This document shows positions 14,425-19,861 of a stretch of DNA of 19,861 nt, one piece after another. The DNA lies in assembly GCA_016869415.1 (NCBI GenBank), contig VGEI01000023.1:1-19861 (forward strand), read 5' to 3'. How positions within the stretch are numbered: the stretch's first letter is position 1; each line of letters begins with the position of its first letter. The stretch is from Alphaproteobacteria bacterium. Lineage in GTDB: Bacteria > Pseudomonadota > Alphaproteobacteria > CACIAM-22H2. A program made the translations under genes and the position numbers. The notes under the pieces are model-generated. The model was not told the DNA's origin and did not search any database. It saw nothing but the letters and a program-made list of their open reading frames with translations.

Positions 14425-14667
14425 TTACTTCTTCATCATGGCGTGGTCGTTGGCCATCTTGGCGGCCTTCACGCAGTCGGCCTCTTTCTTGTCCATCATG
14501 GCCTTCTTGGCCATCTCCAGCTCCTTCATGGCCATCTCCTTGGCCTTCATGTCCGTCACCTTCATCACGTTGGCTTCGGCCATCTTCACCTCGCTGGCAC
14601 AGTCGGCGAAGGCCGGGCCAGAAAAGCCGAGCGCGGCAAGAAGAGCGAGGGAATAGAGCGCTTTCAT
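14425..14667 (-). CDS. Small Met/Lys-rich secreted protein, unknown function
   Basis: I do not recognise this family with certainty. The 80-residue product starts at the ATG at 14667, with AGGGAG six nt upstream. It has a classic signal peptide of about 21 residues ending GPAFA. The mature part, about 59 residues, contains 11 methionines and some 13 lysines, mostly in repeated (M/A)(K/E)xx steps such as MKAKEMAMKELEMAKKAMM. This suggests one or two amphipathic helices. Two cysteines (mature positions 2 and 44) could join the ends of a helical hairpin. A Met-rich periplasmic peptide could bind Cu(I)/Ag(I) or guard against oxidation, but this is speculation from composition. The gene stands alone, convergent with the hydrolase, with a long palindrome upstream. 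Confidence 0.8.
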   Translation of the reverse strand: MKALYSLALLAALGFSGPAFADCASEVKMAEANVMKVTDMKAKEMAMKELEMAKKAMMDKKEADCVKAAKMANDHAMMKK

Positions 14668-14691
14668 GGGGAGTCTCCCTGGGGGTCGTGT

Positions 14692-14707
14692 TGCGCGTCG
14701 ACGCGCA
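14692..14707. promoter_or_regulatory. Perfect 16-bp palindrome upstream of the Met-rich gene
   Basis: TGCGCGTCGACGCGCA equals its own reverse complement and lies 24 nt upstream of the ATG at 14667. It is a candidate operator for a dimeric regulator. A short GGGAG/CTCCC repeat (14669-14679) also overlaps the ribosome-binding site. The factor is unknown. Confidence 0.45.
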
Positions 14708-14741
14708 CCGCACAGGATCAGGGAAAGGTGGCCTTACGTCG

Positions 14742-14759
14742 TCTCACGAGCCGGTGAGA
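14742..14759. other. Inverted repeat between lysE and the Met-rich gene
   Basis: TCTCAC, six nt, GTGAGA form a perfect six-bp stem. A second small repeat CACGC-TT-GCGTG follows near 14765. They lie 45-60 nt past the lysE stop on the minus strand and may end that transcript. No U tract is seen. Confidence 0.35.
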
Positions 14760-14803
14760 GCGTTCACGCTTGCGTGTATCACGCGGCCGTGAGCTGGCCG
14801 GCT

Positions 14804-15436
14804 TCAGGGCCGCACGGCCTCGGCGAGCAGCCGCAAGCCAAGCGCGCCCATCACCGCGGCGGCCAACCGGTCGATCCAGCGCTTGCTGCGCAGATAGGCG
14901 GCGCGCGGGCGCGTAGCCGAGAAAAAACAGGCCACGATCGCATACCAACCCGCCTCGATGACGAACAGGCCGAGCGGCAGCGCCGCCAGGACCCAGAGCG
15001 GCACCTGTTCAGGGAGCAGGGCCGCGAAGATGCTGCCATAGACCGCTATGGCCTTGGGATTGCTGATCTGTGTCATCAAGGCCAGCAGGAACGAGCGCAG
15101 AAAGCCCGCCGCGGAAGGGCCGGCGGCGGGCAGGCTGTCGACAGGCCTGGCGGCGCCACGCCAGATCAGCACGCCGAGATACAGCAGATAGAGCCCGCCG
15201 GCCGCCTTGAGGCCCGTGTAAAGCCAGCCGGCCTGGGCCAGCAACGCCTGCAGCCCGAGCAGCGCCAGCCCGCCGAGAATGACTCCGCCCGCCCCCATGC
15301 CGAGAGCCGCAGCAAGGCCATCAGAGCGCGACTGCGCCACCGCCATCCGGGCCACCAGCACGAAGCTTGGCCCGGGACTGATTGCGCCAACGGCAATCGC
15401 GGCGAGAATGCCGCAGACGGCGAGAAGCGGGTCCAT
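14804..15436 (-). CDS. LysE/RhtB family amino-acid exporter
   Basis: An inner-membrane exporter of 210 residues, the usual length for LysE/RhtB proteins. The signature GAISPGPSFVLVARMAV (about 17-33) and the central TQISNPKAIAVYGSIFAALLP are both present. Around six hydrophobic helices alternate with short loops, and a Pro/Ala-rich cytoplasmic loop (about 97-110) sits in the middle. Members export amino acids such as lysine, homoserine or threonine, and the substrate here cannot be inferred. It starts 10 nt after the stop of the 88-residue unknown gene and is probably co-transcribed with it downstream of polA. No LysG-type regulator is adjacent. Confidence 0.9.
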   Translation of the reverse strand: MDPLLAVCGILAAIAVGAISPGPSFVLVARMAVAQSRSDGLAAALGMGAGGVILGGLALLGLQALLAQAGWLYTGLKAAGGLYLLYLGVLIWRGAARPVDSLPAAGPSAAGFLRSFLLALMTQISNPKAIAVYGSIFAALLPEQVPLWVLAALPLGLFVIEAGWYAIVACFFSATRPRAAYLRSKRWIDRLAAAVMGALGLRLLAEAVRP

Positions 15437-15446
15437 GGGCGACGCG

Positions 15447-15713
15447 TTAGTTGTTGAACCGTCGCTCCAGCCGGTCGGCGAAAGCGCCGGCGAAGATAGC
15501 GTTCGATTCCTCGCCCGGCTGTGCCTGGCTCGCCGCTCGCCGCAGGGCGGCGATGAAATCGCGCAGATCGTCGTCGCTCATGATCTTTTTCGTGACCAGG
15601 GAGATGACCAGCGTCTCGACCACCAGAAGATTGGCGCTGGACGATTTTTCGATAACGCCGGCCAGCGTATCGCCCAGTTTACCGACAATCGCCTCGAACG
15701 GATCATCCGCCAT
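15447..15713 (-). CDS. Conserved-looking 88-residue protein, unknown function
   Basis: I do not recognise this protein. It starts at the ATG at 15713, with GGGAG eight nt upstream, and has no signal peptide. The sequence is acidic at the N-terminus (MADDPFEAIVGKLGDTLAGVIEK), has a hydrophobic helix-like stretch NLLVVETLVISLV (about 29-41) that is probably too short and too interrupted to span a membrane, then a helical charged section (SDDDLRDFIAALRRAAS) and an Arg-rich end (DRLERRFNN). It looks like an all-helical small cytosolic protein. It lies between polA (71-nt gap) and lysE (10-nt gap), all on the minus strand. Good ribosome-binding site and tight spacing support a real gene. Confidence 0.75.
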   Translation of the reverse strand: MADDPFEAIVGKLGDTLAGVIEKSSSANLLVVETLVISLVTKKIMSDDDLRDFIAALRRAASQAQPGEESNAIFAGAFADRLERRFNN

Positions 15714-15784
15714 GCTCTCGCTCCCACATTGCCGGCCATCGTAGCGGATCGGTACCGAGCGGACGAGCCGCCACCAAAGCCCGG

Positions 15785-18784
15785 CTAGTGCGCCTCCGCC
15801 CAGGACAGGCCCTGGCCGACCTCGACCACCAGCGGTACGGATAGGGAAACCGCTGGCCGGTCCGCACCCTCCATCGCCGCTTTCACCACCTCGATGGTCT
15901 TGGCCACCTCGGACGGCGGCGCCTCGAACAGCAGCTCGTCGTGGACCTGCAGGAGCATCGCCGCCGAGAGCTTCGCCTTGGCCAGCGCCGCCGGGATGCG
16001 GACCATGGCGCGCTTGATGATGTCCGCCGCCCCGCCCTGGATCGGCGCATTGATCGCCGCGCGCTCGGCAAAGCTGCGGATCGCCGGGTTCTTCTCATTG
16101 ATCTGCGGCACATGGCAGCGCCGCCCGAAGACCGTGGTGACGTAGCCCTGGGCGTGCGCCTCCTTCTTCGTGCGCTCCATGTAGTCGCGGATACCAGGGT
16201 ATTTCTCGAAATAGGCGCCGATGTAGGCCCGCGCCTCGCTCTGCGGAATGCCCAGCTGGTTGGCCAGGCCGAAGGCCGAAATGCCGTAGATGATGCCGAA
16301 GTTGATCGCCTTGGCCTTGCGCCGGACCATCGGGTCCATGCCCTTGACCGGCACGCCGAACACCTGGCTCGCTGTCAGGGCGTGGATGTCGATACCCTGG
16401 CGGAATGCCTCTTTGAGCGCCGCGATGTCGGCAACATGGGCGAGCAGGCGCAACTCGATCTGCGAATAGTCGAAGGACAACAGGGTGAGGCCTTTTCCCG
16501 CAACGAATGCCCTGCGGATCTTGCGGCCTTCCTCGGTCCGGACCGGGATATTCTGCAGATTGGGATCGTTCGACGACAGGCGGCCCGTCGAGGCCACGGC
16601 CATGGCGTAAGAGGTGTGCACGCGGCCGGTCCGCGGGTTGATCGCCTCGATCAGCGCGTCGGTGTAAGTCGATTTGAGCTTGGAGAGCTGGCGCCATTCG
16701 AGCACCAGCTGCGGCACCTTGTGACCGGTTGCCGCGAGGCTTTCGAGCACGTCGGCACCAGTGGCATAGGCACCGGTTTTGGTCTTTTTCGGCTGCTCGC
16801 CCTCGGGCAGCTGCAGGCCGAGTTCGTCGAACAGCACCACGCCAAGCTGGGCCGGCGAACCGATATTGAACGGCCGCTTGGCCTCCTTGTGGATCTGCTT
16901 CTCCAGCTCGGCCAGGCGCAGGGCGAAGTCGTTGGACAGGCGCTTGAGCTCATTCGGGTCGACGGCAATCCCCGTCTCCTCCATGTGCTGGATGATCGGG
17001 ATCAGGGGCCGCTCGATGCCCTCGTAGACGCTGACCAGGCGCTCCGACACCAAAAGCGGCTTGAGCACGGTGTGCAGGCAGAGCGTGACATCGGCGTCCT
17101 CGGCGGCGTAGTCCCGCGCCTTCTCCAGCGGCACCTCGGCGAAATTGATGCGCTGCTTGCCCGTGCCGGTGACCTCGTCATAGCTGATCGTCTTGTGGCC
17201 GAGATGCAGGGCGCTGAGCTCGTCCATGCCGTGGCCGTGCTTGCCGCCGGCCAGCACGTAGGAAAGCAGCATCGTATCGTCGATCGGCTCGACGGCGACC
17301 CCGTAGCGGCGCAGCACCTCGGCGTCGAATTTGATGTGGTGGCCGACCTTGAGGACCGAGGGATCGGCAAGCAGCGGCTTGAGGGCCTCCAGCACCCGGT
17401 CGCGCGGCAACTGTCCGGGCAGCAGGCCGCCATTGGCTTTCGGCTGATCGAGCGCCAGGCCGCCCTGCGGCTTCTCCTCAGTCGCGGCCGCGCCCGGCAT
17501 GACGTGACCGACCGGGATGTAGCGGCCCTCGCCCACGGCCGTGGCCAGCGAGATGCCCACCAGTTCGCAAGCATGGGCGTTGAGCCCGGTGGTCTCGGTG
17601 TCGATAGCGACCAGCCCGGCGGCACGGGCACTCTCGATGCAGCCGTCGAGATCCTTCATCGTCTGCACGAGAGCGTAGCCTCGGCCCGCCCCCGGCTTGA
17701 GGGCCGGTGGCGCGATCGCCGTCGGTGCCTTCACGGCGCTGCCAATACTCTGCCCGTCGCGGCTGGGCTGGCCTAAAGGCAGCGCGCCGTTGCTCATCCT
17801 GGGCACGGATTCGACGTCGAAATCGCCGTCGACCAGGCCCTCGGTTTTCATGCGGCTGATGACCGAGCGGAAGCCCTGGGCCGCCAGAAAATCGACCAGG
17901 ATTTTGGGATCGGGCTCGCGGATGCCGAGCTCGGCGATCGGCAGAGGCATGCCGCATTCGGAGTCGAGCTTGACCAGCCGGTAGGAGATGCGCGCCTTGT
18001 CGGCGTTGGTCAGCAGGCTTTCGCGCCGCTTGGGCTGCTTGATCTCGCCGGCGCGCGCCAGCAGCGTCTCGAGGTCGCCGTAGAGGTTGATCAGCTCAGC
18101 CGCCGTCTTGACGCCGATGCCGGGCACGCCCGGTACGTTGTCGGTGGAGTCGCCAGCCAAGGCCTGGACGAACACGACCTTGTCGGGCGTCACGCCGAAG
18201 CGCTCCAGCACCTCGGGCTCGCGGATCGGCTTGTTCTTGATCGGGTCGAGCATCTCGATGCCCTCGCCGACCAGCTGCATGAGATCCTTGTCGGAGGAGA
18301 CGATGGTCACCTGCATGCCCTGCTTGCGGGCGCTGCGGGCGTAGCAGGCGATGAGGTCGTCGGCCTCCCAGCCCGGCTTCTCGATCGCCGGCACGCCGAA
18401 GGCGCGCGTGGCCTCGCGCACCAGGCCGAATTGCGGGATCAGGTCGTCCGGCGGCTCGTCGCGGTTGGCCTTGTACTCGGCGTAGATCTCGTTGCGGAAG
18501 GTGTCGCGCCCGGCGTCGAAGATGACGGCCAGATGGTCGCCCCGGTGGCCGGCCATCAGGCGCAGCAGCATGTTGGTGAAGCCGAGCACGGCACCGACCG
18601 GCGTGCCGTCGGCGCGGGTGAGCGGCGGCAGGGCGTGATAGGCGCGGAAGATATAGCCCGAGCCGTCGACGAGATAGAGATGCCCGCCGTTCTTCTTGCC
18701 AGCGGCAGGTTTCTCGGCCTGTGCCGGAATGGCCTTTTTGGACTCAGGCGCGGCTTTCCCGGCCTCAGGCAGTTTCTTGGGCAT
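15785..18784 (-). CDS. polA: DNA polymerase I
   Basis: A full-length 999-residue Pol I for gap filling, primer removal and repair. After a Lys/Ala-rich tail (1-33), the 5'-nuclease domain runs about 34-320 (LYLVDGSGYIFRAYHAL, GDSTDNVPGVPGIG). The 3'-5' exonuclease is intact, with Asp395 and Glu397 (IDTETTG), Asp487 (HIKFDAE) and Tyr559/Asp563 (YAAED). The polymerase has motif A FDYSQIELR (Asp772), motif B RRKAKAINFGIIYG (821-834) and motif C VHDE (947-950). It is longer than the 928-residue E. coli enzyme because of the N-terminal tail, a Pro/Gly-rich linker at about 325-366 and an insert at about 430-462. The ATG at 18784 has AGGA five nt upstream. It diverges from the dehydrogenase gene, and the 88-residue gene and lysE follow. 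Confidence 0.98.
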   Translation of the reverse strand: MPKKLPEAGKAAPESKKAIPAQAEKPAAGKKNGGHLYLVDGSGYIFRAYHALPPLTRADGTPVGAVLGFTNMLLRLMAGHRGDHLAVIFDAGRDTFRNEIYAEYKANRDEPPDDLIPQFGLVREATRAFGVPAIEKPGWEADDLIACYARSARKQGMQVTIVSSDKDLMQLVGEGIEMLDPIKNKPIREPEVLERFGVTPDKVVFVQALAGDSTDNVPGVPGIGVKTAAELINLYGDLETLLARAGEIKQPKRRESLLTNADKARISYRLVKLDSECGMPLPIAELGIREPDPKILVDFLAAQGFRSVISRMKTEGLVDGDFDVESVPRMSNGALPLGQPSRDGQSIGSAVKAPTAIAPPALKPGAGRGYALVQTMKDLDGCIESARAAGLVAIDTETTGLNAHACELVGISLATAVGEGRYIPVGHVMPGAAATEEKPQGGLALDQPKANGGLLPGQLPRDRVLEALKPLLADPSVLKVGHHIKFDAEVLRRYGVAVEPIDDTMLLSYVLAGGKHGHGMDELSALHLGHKTISYDEVTGTGKQRINFAEVPLEKARDYAAEDADVTLCLHTVLKPLLVSERLVSVYEGIERPLIPIIQHMEETGIAVDPNELKRLSNDFALRLAELEKQIHKEAKRPFNIGSPAQLGVVLFDELGLQLPEGEQPKKTKTGAYATGADVLESLAATGHKVPQLVLEWRQLSKLKSTYTDALIEAINPRTGRVHTSYAMAVASTGRLSSNDPNLQNIPVRTEEGRKIRRAFVAGKGLTLLSFDYSQIELRLLAHVADIAALKEAFRQGIDIHALTASQVFGVPVKGMDPMVRRKAKAINFGIIYGISAFGLANQLGIPQSEARAYIGAYFEKYPGIRDYMERTKKEAHAQGYVTTVFGRRCHVPQINEKNPAIRSFAERAAINAPIQGGAADIIKRAMVRIPAALAKAKLSAAMLLQVHDELLFEAPPSEVAKTIEVVKAAMEGADRPAVSLSVPLVVEVGQGLSWAEAH

Positions 18785-18886
18785 GCGAGTCCTGTAGCAG
18801 CTTCGGACTGGCCGGAAAATAGGCGTTTGTCAGGGTGAAATACCGGGTTGACGGCGGCTACGTCACGCGGGCATCAAGCTTTCACG

Positions 18887-19861
18887 ATGCCAGCGCCCCA
18901 CCTTCTCGATCCCCAAAAACGCTACGACGTTCTGGTGGTCGGCGGCGGCAACGCAGCGCTCTGTGCCGCCATCGCGGCACGGCGCGGCGGCGCCTCGGTC
19001 CTGGTGCTCGAGGCTGCGCCCAAATTCTACCGCGGCGGCAACACGCGCCACACCCGCAACATGCGCTGCGCCCACGACAGCGCCACCGACACCCTGACCG
19101 GGCCGTACACCGAGGAGGAGTTCTGGCAGGATCTGCTGCAGGTCACCGGCGGCCAAACCGACGAGGCGCTGTCGCGCCATATGATCCGCGAATCCAAGGA
19201 GATGCTGACCTGGATCGTCGAGCAGGGCGTGCGCTTTCAGCCCTCGCTGGGCGGCACGCTCAGTCTGGGCCGCACCAACTCCTTCTTTCTCGGTGGCGGG
19301 CGGGCCATGCTCAATGCCCTCTACCGCACGGCCGAAAGCCTGGGCGTCGAGGTGCTCTACGAGGCCGAGGTCGTCAAGCTGGACATCCGCGACGGCATGT
19401 TCACCGCGGCGAGCCTCAGGCATGCCGGCGCCATGCACAGCGTGCGGGCCGCCACCCTGGTCGCCGCTGCCGGCGGCTTCGAGGCGAACATCGAGTGGCT
19501 CAAGCAGTCCTGGGGACCGCCGGCCGAGAATTTCCTCATCCGCGGCACGCCCTACAACAAGGGCACGGTGCTCAAGCTGCTGCTCGACGCGGGCGTGCAG
19601 GCCGTGGGCGATCCGACCCAGTGCCACGCCGTGGCCATCGACGCGCGTGCCCCCAAATTCGACGGCGGCATCATCACCCGGCTCGACTGCGTGGTCTTCG
19701 GCATCGTGGTGAACAAGCACGCGCAGCGCTTCTACGACGAGGGCGAGGATTTCTGGCCCAAGCGCTACGCCGTCTGGGGGCGGCTGGTGGCCGGACAGCC
19801 CGACCAGATCGCCTACATCATCTACGACCATTCCTCCTCGACCCTGTTCATGCCCTCGCTC
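18887..19861 (+). CDS. tcuA: FAD-dependent dehydrogenase, TcuA-like (tricarballylate dehydrogenase family; 3' end beyond window)
   Basis: The first 325 codons of a flavoprotein of the fumarate reductase/succinate dehydrogenase family, open to the window edge. The FAD-binding motif VLVVGGGNAALCAAIAARRG covers about 15-34, followed by the acidic end of the beta strand (VLVLEAAPKF). GGNTRHTRNMRCAH (51-64) and the FFLGGGRAMLNALYR region resemble TcuA, which oxidises tricarballylate to cis-aconitate. Related FAD dehydrogenases acting on other substrates share much of this, so the substrate is provisional. The partner electron-transfer gene tcuB and transporter tcuC would lie outside the window if present. 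The ATG at 18887 is 102 nt from the divergent polA start, and no strong ribosome-binding site is visible. Confidence 0.8.
   Translation, partial: MPAPHLLDPQKRYDVLVVGGGNAALCAAIAARRGGASVLVLEAAPKFYRGGNTRHTRNMRCAHDSATDTLTGPYTEEEFWQDLLQVTGGQTDEALSRHMIRESKEMLTWIVEQGVRFQPSLGGTLSLGRTNSFFLGGGRAMLNALYRTAESLGVEVLYEAEVVKLDIRDGMFTAASLRHAGAMHSVRAATLVAAAGGFEANIEWLKQSWGPPAENFLIRGTPYNKGTVLKLLLDAGVQAVGDPTQCHAVAIDARAPKFDGGIITRLDCVVFGIVVNKHAQRFYDEGEDFWPKRYAVWGRLVAGQPDQIAYIIYDHSSSTLFMPSL

Noticed and set aside
13433..14713. 426-codon minus-strand frame across the hydrolase and Met-rich gene
   Set aside because: Antisense to an alpha/beta hydrolase with intact catalytic motifs and covers another gene in a different frame.
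15941..17776. 611-codon plus-strand open frame inside polA
   Set aside because: It lies wholly antisense to well-conserved polA motifs and is rich in Arg/His/Leu with no domain; a GC-driven shadow.
18785..18886. Divergent sigma-70 promoters between polA and the TcuA-like gene
   Set aside because: TTGACG (18848) and TTGATG-like hexamers exist, but no acceptable -10 lies at proper spacing.
18863..19831. 322-codon minus-strand frame opposite the TcuA-like gene
   Set aside because: The plus frame carries a clean FAD-binding fold; the minus frame has no recognisable features.
1..19861. tRNA, rRNA, CRISPR array, insertion sequence or phage genes
   Set aside because: No cloverleaf, rRNA core sequence, regularly spaced repeat or transposase/integrase motif was seen on either strand.

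Overview
This GC-rich window, with dense codirectional gene blocks, looks like chromosomal DNA from an alphaproteobacterium, probably Rhodospirillales or a relative. The main evidence is a chvI-chvG / short hprK / rapZ / EIIA-Man / HPr / EI cluster. In this cluster HprK consists of the kinase domain alone, which is the usual alphaproteobacterial form. The genus cannot be determined from the sequence alone.

Layout. (1) Minus strand, 9589 down to 1: response regulator chvI, sensor kinase chvG, a 164-nt gap rich in inverted repeats, then a tight run of hprK, rapZ, EIIA-Man, HPr and a GAF-less enzyme I. Eight nt after enzyme I begin three tandem paralogues of an unrecognised protein family (1955-2961, 850-1863 and 1-791, the last cut by the window edge). 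The copy next to enzyme I carries an apparent one-base frameshift near 2871. (2) Plus strand, 9743-11347: predicted cobalt transporter subunits CbtB and CbtA, then a HugZ-like FMN/heme protein whose start overlaps the cbtA stop. (3) Plus strand, 11526-12842: ammonium transporter AmtB behind a sigma-54-like promoter match, followed by two stem-loops. (4) Plus strand, 12984-14368: a small secreted four-cysteine protein and an exported alpha/beta hydrolase, ending at a strong hairpin that also serves a convergent gene. (5) Minus strand, 18784 down to 14425: polA, an unknown 88-residue protein, a LysE-family exporter, and a separately controlled small Met/Lys-rich secreted protein with a perfect 16-bp palindrome upstream. 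(6) Plus strand, 18887 to the right edge: the start of a TcuA-like FAD dehydrogenase, divergent from polA.

How the genes work together. The PTS genes form a phosphorelay with no sugar permease: EI passes phosphate from PEP to HPr His33 and then to EIIA-Man His9, while HprK would act on HPr Ser64. RapZ and the ChvG/ChvI envelope-stress system sit with it, so this is a regulatory PTS. The triplicated family lies downstream of enzyme I on the same strand and is the least explained part of the window. No tRNA, rRNA, CRISPR, insertion sequence or phage feature was seen.
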